This document shows, piece after piece, positions 1-5,447 of a stretch of DNA of 5,447 bases; position 1 is the stretch's first letter, and each line of letters starts with the position of its first letter. The position numbers were made by a program, and so were the translations under genes. The notes below the pieces were generated by a model. The model made no database searches. It was not told where the DNA came from and saw only the letters and a program-made list of their open reading frames with translations. The stretch comes from Burkholderiales bacterium UBA2647 (GTDB lineage Bacteria > Pseudomonadota > Gammaproteobacteria > Burkholderiales > Burkholderiaceae_E), in assembly GCA_002359635.1 (NCBI GenBank), contig DENJ01000011.1, positions 8,333-13,779 on the forward strand, in the 5' to 3' direction.

Positions 1-1164
1 GATGTACCCTTGGGGGCCTTTTTAAGCGGCGGAGTCGATTCCTCAACGATTGTGGCGCTGATGCAAGCCCAATCCAAGCAAGCTGTGAAGACCTTTACCA
101 TTGGCTTTGATGAGCCAGGTTTTGATGAATCACCCCACGCCCAGGCTGTAGCCAAACACCTGGGCACCGATCATCTTTGCCTGCGGGTGCAAAGTGCCCA
201 TGCGCGCGAGGTGATTCCCAAACTGCCTGCGATCTATGACGAACCCTTTGCCGATTCCTCGCAAATCCCCACCCATTTGGTGGCGCAGCTTGCGCGCGAG
301 CATGTGACCGTTGCGCTAAGTGGCGATGCAGGCGATGAGCTTTTCGGAGGCTATAACCGCTATACCGTTACAGGACCGCTTTGGCAGCGCGTGGCTTGGG
401 CACCTTTTGCCATGCGCAAACTTTTAGGCCATGGGCTTGAAGCCATCCCCAGACAAGCCTGGGATCAAGGCTTTGCGCTGGCAGGCCGGCTTCGGGGTAA
501 GCCTCTGGTGGTTCAGGCCGGGGAAAAAGTGCACAAAATGGCCCAACGCTTTCGGCGATGCGAAAACTTTGATGCCTTTGCGCAGTCCTTTGAACAGATC
601 TGGTCACCCGATGCCCTGCCCATGCAACAACGCGGCACGATGCCCAACAACGCTCAAAGCGTTTGGCCCTTGCCCGATGCCATGTGCCCACAGGATCCGG
701 TGGCCCGCATGATGGCCAAAGACAGCATGGGTTATTTGCCCGATGATATTTTGTGCAAAGTCGATCGTGCGGCAATGGCGGTGAGCCTTGAAACCCGCGT
801 GCCTTTTTTGGATCATCGTGTGGTCGAGTTTGCCTGGCAACTGCCCCAGTCCTTGAAAATTCGTGAAGGGCAAGGCAAGTGGCTTTTGCGCCAGGTTTTA
901 TACCGTTATGTCCCGAAAGCGCTGATTGAACGCCCCAAGGCAGGCTTTGGTATCCCCGTGGGACAATGGCTGCGCGGGCCGCTTCGCGACTGGGCCGAGG
1001 ACTTGCTCGAACCCAAGGCGATGCAAGCGCAAGGCTATCTGGACCCTGACCCCATCCAGGCGGTATGGCAGACGCATTTAAGCGGACGGGTTGATCACAC
1101 ACCCAAGCTTTGGACGGTCTTGATGTTTCAAGCTTGGCTTCGGGCGCAGAAAAAGCGTGGCTGA
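1..1164 (+). CDS. asnB: Asparagine synthase (glutamine-hydrolysing) family protein, C-terminal part, 5' end outside window
   Basis: The reading frame is open from the first base (Asp-Val-Pro, then Leu-Gly-Ala-Phe) to a TGA at 1162-1164, leaving 387 visible residues. It holds the ATP-pyrophosphatase synthetase domain of class B asparagine synthetases. The PP-loop SGGVDSS lies at bases 25-45, SGDAGDELFGGYNRY starts at base 319, and the KVDRAAMAVSLETRVPFLDHR region lies around bases 758-820, all intact. The domain activates a carboxylate by adenylation and transfers ammonia to it. The family's N-terminal glutaminase domain, with its catalytic Cys1, would be upstream; roughly 230-260 residues are missing if the length is typical. 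The TTG at base 10 is not a start, because the conserved motif continues upstream of it. In polysaccharide clusters such proteins are often thought to amidate sugar acids or other glycan carboxylates; that role is inferred from the neighbours here. The family call is secure, the substrate is not. Confidence 0.93.
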   Translation, partial: DVPLGAFLSGGVDSSTIVALMQAQSKQAVKTFTIGFDEPGFDESPHAQAVAKHLGTDHLCLRVQSAHAREVIPKLPAIYDEPFADSSQIPTHLVAQLAREHVTVALSGDAGDELFGGYNRYTVTGPLWQRVAWAPFAMRKLLGHGLEAIPRQAWDQGFALAGRLRGKPLVVQAGEKVHKMAQRFRRCENFDAFAQSFEQIWSPDALPMQQRGTMPNNAQSVWPLPDAMCPQDPVARMMAKDSMGYLPDDILCKVDRAAMAVSLETRVPFLDHRVVEFAWQLPQSLKIREGQGKWLLRQVLYRYVPKALIERPKAGFGIPVGQWLRGPLRDWAEDLLEPKAMQAQGYLDPDPIQAVWQTHLSGRVDHTPKLWTVLMFQAWLRAQKKRG

Positions 1165-2311
1165 TCCCAAGGCACCGAGCGTTTTGCTTTCGGTTAACAC
1201 CACCTGGAATGTGGTGAATTTTCGCTCAGGACTGATTCGCGCGCTGCAAGCAGCAGGCTTTTCAGTGGTGGTAGCCTCCCCGCCCGATGCTTACGTGCAA
1301 GCTTTGAAAGCACTCGGTGTGCGTTATGAGCCGCTTGCGATGGCTGCCCGCGGCACCAGCGTTTTTGCCGATGCACGTCTTTGGTTAAGCTATCGAAGGC
1401 TGATGCAAGCATTGCGCCCTGATGTCTATTTGGCCTATACCATCAAGCCCAATATTTTTGGATCGCTTGCCGCAGCGCAACTTAAGATTCCGGTGATTAA
1501 TAACATTTCAGGACTTGGATCGATGTTTATCCATCGCAGCTGGATGACCTCGCTCGTTTCTTTTTTATACCGTCATGCACTGAAAACATCGCACACGGTG
1601 TTTTTTCAAAATCAAGACGATGCTGACTTGTTTCTGGGGCGCAAGCTTGTACAGCCTGCGCAATGCGCCTTGTTGCCTGGCTCTGGCATCGACCTTACGC
1701 ACTTCTTGGCGCAAGCGCCAAGCGAAAGCCCCGCGTTTCGCTTTTTGTTTGTGGGGCGCATGCTTTGGGAAAAAGGCATCGGCGAGTATGTGGCAGCGGC
1801 CAAAATGCTTTTGGAATCCTGGCCTCTAACGGCACCCAAGCCGATCTTTCAGGTGCTTGGCGCGCGCGACGGTCAAGCCTCAGGCCAGGTGCCTGATCGC
1901 CAGTGGGCAGCCTGGCTCAGAGAGGGTTTGATCGAGGATTTGGGTAGCACACACGATGTGCGCCCCTATTTGGCTCAAGCCCACTGCGTGGTCCTGCCCT
2001 CCTACCGCGAAGGCACCCCGCGTGCCTTGCTTGAAGCGGCGGCTAGCGCACGCCCGATGATCGCCGCCCGTGTCCCCGGTTGTGTGGAAGTGGTCCGCGA
2101 AGGCCTGAATGGCTACTTGTGCGAGGCGCGAAACGCCAAGGCACTTGCCGCATGCATGCGCCACATGCTCGCCCTGAGCGCAGAACAACGTCAAGCCATG
2201 GGCGAGGCGGCACGCAGCGACGTGGCAGCGCGTTTTGACGAACAAAAAGTGTTTAGCGCTTATCTTCAGGCGATTCACACCATTCCCCTAAATCCAGCAC
2301 AGCGAATCTAA
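1157..2311 (+). CDS. Glycosyltransferase family 4 (GT-B fold) protein
   Basis: This 384-residue protein has the usual length for a GT4 enzyme. The N-terminal acceptor domain carries SVNTTWNVVNFRSGL (residues 12-26) and an AYTIKPNIFGSLAA segment (93-106), followed by NNISGLGSMF, a pattern seen in PglA-like transferases of glycan clusters. The C-terminal donor domain has PGSGID (174-179), VGRMLWEKG (199-207, with the Arg and Lys expected to contact the nucleotide-sugar phosphates) and the GT4 E-x7-E motif (Glu285 and Glu293 in REGTPRALLEAA). It would act at the inner face of the cytoplasmic membrane, adding one sugar to a lipid-linked oligosaccharide. Donor and acceptor cannot be determined; GDP-fucose is possible because of gmd and fcl, but UDP-HexNAc is equally plausible. 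The GTG start at 1157 overlaps the upstream gene by 8 bases. Only a weak purine stretch (AGAAAAAG) precedes it, so translation is probably coupled. No key motif is missing. Confidence 0.9.
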   Translation: MADPKAPSVLLSVNTTWNVVNFRSGLIRALQAAGFSVVVASPPDAYVQALKALGVRYEPLAMAARGTSVFADARLWLSYRRLMQALRPDVYLAYTIKPNIFGSLAAAQLKIPVINNISGLGSMFIHRSWMTSLVSFLYRHALKTSHTVFFQNQDDADLFLGRKLVQPAQCALLPGSGIDLTHFLAQAPSESPAFRFLFVGRMLWEKGIGEYVAAAKMLLESWPLTAPKPIFQVLGARDGQASGQVPDRQWAAWLREGLIEDLGSTHDVRPYLAQAHCVVLPSYREGTPRALLEAAASARPMIAARVPGCVEVVREGLNGYLCEARNAKALAACMRHMLALSAEQRQAMGEAARSDVAARFDEQKVFSAYLQAIHTIPLNPAQRI

Positions 2312-2314
2312 ACG

Positions 2315-3466
2315 ATGACACAGCCCCCGATCTCATCTGAAGGCACAGGTAAAGTGGCCTTGATCACCGGTATCACCGGCCAGGATGGCTCCTATCTGGC
2401 GGAGTTTCTGCTTGAAAAGGGCTATCAGGTTCACGGCATCAAGCGGCGCGCTTCGCTCTTTAACACCGAGCGGGTGGATCATTTGTATCAGGATCCGCAT
2501 ATCGATCACCGCCAATTTTTCTTGCACTACGGCGATTTGAGCGACAGCACCAATCTGATTCGCATCGTGCAGCAAACCCAACCTGATGAAATCTATAATT
2601 TAGGTGCGCAATCGCATGTGGCCGTGAGCTTTGAGTCGCCCGAGTACACAGCCGATGTCGATGCCTTGGGCACGCTTCGACTGCTGGAATCGATCCGCAT
2701 GCTGGGTTTGAAACATAAAACGCGCTTTTATCAGGCCTCAACCTCTGAGCTGTACGGCCAGGTGCAGGAAATTCCCCAAACCGAATCCACCCCTTTTTAT
2801 CCGCGCAGCCCTTATGCGGTCGCGAAGCTCTACGCCTATTGGATCACCGTCAACTACCGGGAAGCCTATGGTATGTACGCTTGTAACGGTATACTTTTTA
2901 ATCATGAATCGCCAAGACGCGGCGAGACCTTCGTGACCCGCAAAATCACCCGCGCTTTGGCCCATATCGCGCTGGGCCTTGAGCCCTGCCTTTATCTCGG
3001 CAACCTCTCAGCGCTTCGCGATTGGGGCCATGCCAAAGACTATGTGCGCATGCAATGGCTTATGTTGCAGCAGGAAAAGCCCGAAGACTTTGTGATCGCC
3101 TCAGGCCAGCAAGTCTCGGTGCGCGCCTTTGTTCAAAAGGCTGCAGCCCAGTTGGGGATTGAGCTGCGTTTTGAAGGCCAAGGCCTTGACGAAGTCGCAC
3201 GCGTGTTTGCAATCCACGGACCCAAGGCGCCGGCGCTCAAATCAGGCGATGTGATCGTGCGGGTTGATCCGCGCTACTTCAGACCGACTGAGGTTGAGAC
3301 CTTGCTCGGTGACCCCAGCAAAGCCAAACAAAAGCTGGGCTGGGAGCCCCTTATAAGCCTTGATACGATGATTGAAGAGATGGTCAGCCACGACTTGGAC
3401 CGGGCAAGACAGCACGCCTTGCTCAAACAATTCGGCTATGGCCTGCCGGTGAGCCGGGAAGATTAA
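2315..3466 (+). CDS. gmd: GDP-mannose 4,6-dehydratase
   Basis: Converts GDP-D-mannose to GDP-4-keto-6-deoxy-D-mannose in the cytoplasm, the first step towards GDP-L-fucose, and also towards GDP-rhamnose or GDP-perosamine. The 383-residue protein is an extended short-chain dehydrogenase/reductase. Its Rossmann glycine motif TGITGQDG is at residues 18-25, and NLGAQSHV follows at about 95-102. The catalytic STSELYG (142-148, with Thr143 and Glu145) and YxxxK (Tyr167, Lys171) match the family. The Gmd signature NHESPRRGETFVTRKI (196-211) and LRDWGHAKDYV (about 234-244) are complete. Length is close to E. coli Gmd (373); the extra residues are mainly a short N-terminal leader before the Rossmann strand. 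The ATG lies 3 bases after the glycosyltransferase stop with no clear Shine-Dalgarno, which suggests coupled translation. The next gene, fcl, uses its product. Identification is firm. Confidence 0.97.
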   Translation: MTQPPISSEGTGKVALITGITGQDGSYLAEFLLEKGYQVHGIKRRASLFNTERVDHLYQDPHIDHRQFFLHYGDLSDSTNLIRIVQQTQPDEIYNLGAQSHVAVSFESPEYTADVDALGTLRLLESIRMLGLKHKTRFYQASTSELYGQVQEIPQTESTPFYPRSPYAVAKLYAYWITVNYREAYGMYACNGILFNHESPRRGETFVTRKITRALAHIALGLEPCLYLGNLSALRDWGHAKDYVRMQWLMLQQEKPEDFVIASGQQVSVRAFVQKAAAQLGIELRFEGQGLDEVARVFAIHGPKAPALKSGDVIVRVDPRYFRPTEVETLLGDPSKAKQKLGWEPLISLDTMIEEMVSHDLDRARQHALLKQFGYGLPVSRED

Positions 3467-3476
3467 GTCGCTCACC
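3448..3476 (+). promoter_or_regulatory. Possible hairpin across the gmd stop and fcl translation start region
   Basis: GGTGAGC (3448-3454) and GCTCACC (3470-3476) are perfect 7-base complements separated by a 15-base loop. The loop holds the gmd TAA stop (3464-3466) and a purine-rich GGGAAGA. The 3' arm ends 5 bases before the fcl ATG, where a Shine-Dalgarno would normally lie, and no good Shine-Dalgarno is present there. A ribosome finishing gmd would open the 5' arm, so the structure could make fcl translation depend on gmd translation. The pairing is seen in the sequence; the regulatory role is inference. Confidence 0.3.
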
Positions 3477-3481
3477 CCGCC

Positions 3482-4495
3482 ATGATTCAAACAGCGCCTC
3501 ATCAAAGCCCGATTTTTGTCGCAGGCCATCGCGGCATGGTCGGATCGGCCATCACGCGCAAGCTTCAGGCGCTCGGTCTTGGGCCCTTGCTGCTGCCTGC
3601 CCGCAGTGCGCTTGATTTGTGCGACGCAGCTGCAGTCGATGCCTTTTTTGCCCGCGAAAAACCCGCGCAGGTTTATTTGGCCGCAGCGAAGGTCGGCGGG
3701 ATTCTTGCCAATGATCAGTACCCGGCAGACTTTATTCGTGAAAATTTGCTGATCCAAACCCATGTGCTGGATGCTGCGCATCGCCACGGCGCTCAACGGG
3801 TCTTGTTTTTAGGTTCTTCGTGTATTTACCCCCGGCTTGCAGCGCAGCCCTTGCTTGAATCGAGCCTTTTAAGCGGTCCGCTTGAGCCGACCAACCGCGC
3901 TTATGCGCTGGCCAAAATCGCAGGCATCGAGATGTGCTGGAGCTATAACCGGCAGTATGCGAAGGCAGCTCCGCCTGCGACCGGATTTTTAGCGGCCATG
4001 CCCACCAATTTGTATGGCACAGGCGATAACTACCACCCCACGCAAAGCCATGTGATTCCGGGCTTATTGCGCCGCTTTCACGAAGCCAAAGTCAACGGTC
4101 AGGCGAGCGTGACGGTTTGGGGTAGCGGTCGGCCGCGTCGCGAATTCATGCACGCTGACGATATGGCAGCCGCTTGCGTGCAGCTGATGCTGCTGCCCGA
4201 GGGGCAGTGGCAGGCATTGCTTGCCGCTGATCGCAATGATGGCGAAGCGCCGCTCGTGAATATCGGTGTGGGCGAAGATGTCACGATTGCCGAGTTGGCG
4301 CAATTGATTGCCTCGGTGGTCGGCTTTCAGGGCAGCATCGACTTTGACGCGAGCAAACCCGATGGCACCCCGCAAAAATTGATGTCGATCCAAAAATTAT
4401 TGCGTTACTACCCAGTGAAAGCCCGCAGTCTGCACCAAGGTTTAGTACAGACTTATCAAGAGTTTCTTGCCTCAGGCGCGGCGCTGCGAAGCTAG
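3482..4495 (+). CDS. fcl: GDP-L-fucose synthase (GDP-4-keto-6-deoxy-D-mannose 3,5-epimerase/4-reductase)
   Basis: Uses NADPH to epimerise and reduce the Gmd product to GDP-L-fucose in the cytoplasm. The 337-residue SDR protein has the cofactor motif AGHRGMVGSA (14-23), AAAKVGGI (67-74) and the catalytic GSSCIYP (111-117). Ser112, Cys114, Tyr141, Lys145 and His190 line up by motif with E. coli Ser107, Cys109, Tyr136, Lys140 and His179, so all five expected active-site residues are present. NLYG (176-179), SHVIPGLLRRFHEA (189-202) and FDASKPDGTPQKL (288-300) are also typical. Two oddities: about six extra residues between NRQY and MPTN (in the stretch AKAAPPATGFLAA, 160-172), and a C-terminus reading MSIQKLLRYYPVKA where relatives usually have a KLLD...LGW pattern. 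The ATG at 3482 is 15 bases after gmd; no good Shine-Dalgarno is visible, and a hairpin spans the junction. It is the last gene of the plus-strand group. Confidence 0.96.
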   Translation: MIQTAPHQSPIFVAGHRGMVGSAITRKLQALGLGPLLLPARSALDLCDAAAVDAFFAREKPAQVYLAAAKVGGILANDQYPADFIRENLLIQTHVLDAAHRHGAQRVLFLGSSCIYPRLAAQPLLESSLLSGPLEPTNRAYALAKIAGIEMCWSYNRQYAKAAPPATGFLAAMPTNLYGTGDNYHPTQSHVIPGLLRRFHEAKVNGQASVTVWGSGRPRREFMHADDMAAACVQLMLLPEGQWQALLAADRNDGEAPLVNIGVGEDVTIAELAQLIASVVGFQGSIDFDASKPDGTPQKLMSIQKLLRYYPVKARSLHQGLVQTYQEFLASGAALRS

Positions 4496-4497
4496 CC

Positions 4498-4549
4498 CTG
4501 GGCAGTCCGCCCAGCGTTTGCCTTGCGATCCCGGCACCACGCTGCGGAC
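4498..4549. terminator. Imperfect inverted repeat between convergent genes, possible bidirectional terminator
   Basis: The 54-base gap between the fcl stop and the stop of the opposing gene is nearly filled by complementary sequence. GTCCGC (4505-4510) pairs with GCGGAC (4544-4549). After a two-base bulge, AGCGT (4513-4517) pairs with ACGCT (4539-4543), and TGCC (4519-4522) with GGCA (4533-4536). A competing smaller hairpin, CTGGGC (4498-4503) with GCCCAG (4509-4514) around a 5-base loop, uses part of the same left arm. No run of T follows on either strand, so this is not a classical Rho-independent terminator. A role in transcription termination or 3'-end protection is inferred from its position. 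Confidence 0.4.
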
Positions 4550-5446
4550 CTAGCCCTTGAGTCGACGCCAGAGCTCACCCAATAAAGCGTGCATCGCTTC
4601 GCTGCTTGAAGCCAGCTGGACCGCCGACGGGAAGCTATCAAGTGGGCTAGACAGCGCGCTTGACTGATACGCGGTGGGTGCTGCAATCACCGTGAAGCCG
4701 GCTTGCGAAAAGATCGGTGCAGCGCGCAACATATGCGTTGCCGAAGTCACAAGCACGATGCTTTGCAAAGGCTGCACATCGCCTTTGGCAATCATCGCTT
4801 GCAGGGCGGTCGCAGCCTCTTCAGTGTTGGTTGAAATCGACTCAGCGATGATGCTCGCACCCCGAGCCTGGCTCGATTCCCTGTGGCCAGGCCCGCCTTG
4901 CCCGCGCCCTACAACTGGCGCTTGCGCCTCAAGCAAAAAGCGGCGCGCAAACCCGGCCTCATCAAGCCCTTGAATCGGCCCTTTACCGGCAATCACAAGC
5001 GGCAAGCCCTGCGCCTTGGCAAGCCGCTCGGCGTAGATCAGCCGGCGCAAAAAGGGCGCTTGAGGCACAAGCCCGTCGGGCCACTCAGGCATGGCTCGAT
5101 GCAGGCCTGCTGTGAGCACCACCACCGCCTGAGGCTTGCCGGGGATGGGTGTGCCTTGCAGCGCCGACGCCGCAAGCGGCTTGGCAGCAAGCCCTTCAAC
5201 CCAGCGCACCCAGGGGCCAGCGATAATCGGGGTTGACAGCGCCCAGGCGAGCAAAAGGCTAATCACCCAAAGGCTTCGGCTTAGCGCTATCGCTCGCGCA
5301 CTTGGCCTTCCCCGATGGCGAAAGCGCGACACCAGCCGAATCGCATAGCCCAGGGCAAACAGCGAAAAAAACAGTCCGGGCGGCAGGACAAGGCTTGATA
5401 CAGCGTGGCGCAGCAGCGAAGCCAGCTGCCAGTCGTTGACAGTCAT
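4550..5446 (-). CDS. DUF218 (ElyC/SanA/YdcF family) membrane-anchored envelope protein
   Basis: The 298-residue protein begins with two hydrophobic segments (about 17-38, containing LVLPPGLFFSLFALGYAIRL, and about 58-78). They are joined by an Arg-rich loop with seven arginines between residues 37 and 57. By the positive-inside rule this loop is cytoplasmic, placing the N-terminus and the large C-terminal domain in the periplasm. That domain (about 105-275) shows DUF218 features: a first strand AVVVLTAG (107-114, where relatives often have VLGGG), ERLAKAQGLPLVIAGKGP (140-157), ESISTNTEEA (202-211) and VTSATHMLRA (233-242). A Gly/Arg-rich stretch (about 177-195) appears inserted before the ESISTNT motif. 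Two-TM members include ElyC, linked to envelope and peptidoglycan integrity; the biochemical activity is unsettled. The ATG at 5446-5444 fits the family's N-terminus, but only one more base is visible, so no ribosome site or promoter can be judged. It converges on fcl and is probably a separate transcript. Confidence 0.85.
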   Translation of the reverse strand: MTVNDWQLASLLRHAVSSLVLPPGLFFSLFALGYAIRLVSRFRHRGRPSARAIALSRSLWVISLLLAWALSTPIIAGPWVRWVEGLAAKPLAASALQGTPIPGKPQAVVVLTAGLHRAMPEWPDGLVPQAPFLRRLIYAERLAKAQGLPLVIAGKGPIQGLDEAGFARRFLLEAQAPVVGRGQGGPGHRESSQARGASIIAESISTNTEEAATALQAMIAKGDVQPLQSIVLVTSATHMLRAAPIFSQAGFTVIAAPTAYQSSALSSPLDSFPSAVQLASSSEAMHALLGELWRRLKG

Positions 5447-5447
5447 C

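Noticed and set aside
368..1102. Long minus-strand open frame (244 codons) opposite the amidotransferase gene
   Set aside because: The translation has no recognisable motif, is rich in Arg, Pro, Ala and Cys, and lies wholly opposite a strongly conserved gene; it is a by-product of codon bias.
10..1164. TTG at base 10 as the start of the asparagine synthetase gene
   Set aside because: The frame is open upstream, and Asp-Val-Pro-Leu-Gly-Ala-Phe-Leu-Ser-Gly-Gly-Val-Asp is the continuous family motif, so the gene begins outside the window.
1947..1961. Small palindrome GCACA-N5-TGTGC as a possible operator
   Set aside because: It lies inside the conserved coding region of the glycosyltransferase, far from any start, and a 5-base repeat of this size is expected by chance.
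1880..2278. Minus-strand open frame (132 codons) opposite the glycosyltransferase donor domain
   Set aside because: No motifs, and the plus-strand frame carries the GT4 signature through the same bases.
3242..3796. Minus-strand open frame (184 codons) across the gmd-fcl junction
   Set aside because: It lies opposite the conserved ends of two well-identified genes, shows no family resemblance and has no convincing start context.
4496..4549. Small RNA or tRNA-like gene in the convergent gap
   Set aside because: The gap is too short for a tRNA, has no T-loop or anticodon arrangement, and no promoter can be placed; the inverted repeat is better explained as a 3'-end structure.
4883..5236. Plus-strand open frame (117 codons) opposite the DUF218 gene
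   Set aside because: Arg/Pro/His-rich composition without motifs; the minus strand encodes a coherent membrane protein here.

Overview
This window looks like part of a surface-polysaccharide (O-antigen, capsule or exopolysaccharide) biosynthesis locus from a moderately GC-rich Gram-negative bacterium. A proteobacterium is most likely, possibly a betaproteobacterium. That placement rests on overall composition and protein character, not on a marker gene, so it is tentative.

Layout: four genes on the plus strand fill bases 1-4495 with almost no space between them. They are the C-terminal part of an asparagine-synthetase-type amidotransferase (5' end outside the window), a family 4 glycosyltransferase overlapping it by 8 bases, GDP-mannose 4,6-dehydratase (gmd, 3-base gap) and GDP-L-fucose synthase (fcl, 15-base gap). 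This tight packing suggests one operon with coupled translation. A 54-base gap containing an imperfect inverted repeat follows. A convergent minus-strand gene then runs to the right edge and encodes a two-transmembrane DUF218 (ElyC/SanA/YdcF-type) envelope protein.

How the genes fit together: gmd and fcl form the complete two-enzyme route from GDP-D-mannose to GDP-L-fucose. The glycosyltransferase would add a sugar to the growing glycan; the donor cannot be read from the sequence. The asparagine-synthetase-like protein may amidate a sugar acid or another carboxylate of the polysaccharide rather than make asparagine. The DUF218 protein is transcribed separately but belongs to a family linked to cell-envelope biogenesis.

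I see no RNA genes, mobile elements, CRISPR arrays or attachment sites, and no strong case for an undescribed system. The items worth a second look are modest: two junction hairpins, short insertions in Fcl and the DUF218 protein, a diverged Fcl C-terminus, and the placement of the amidotransferase.
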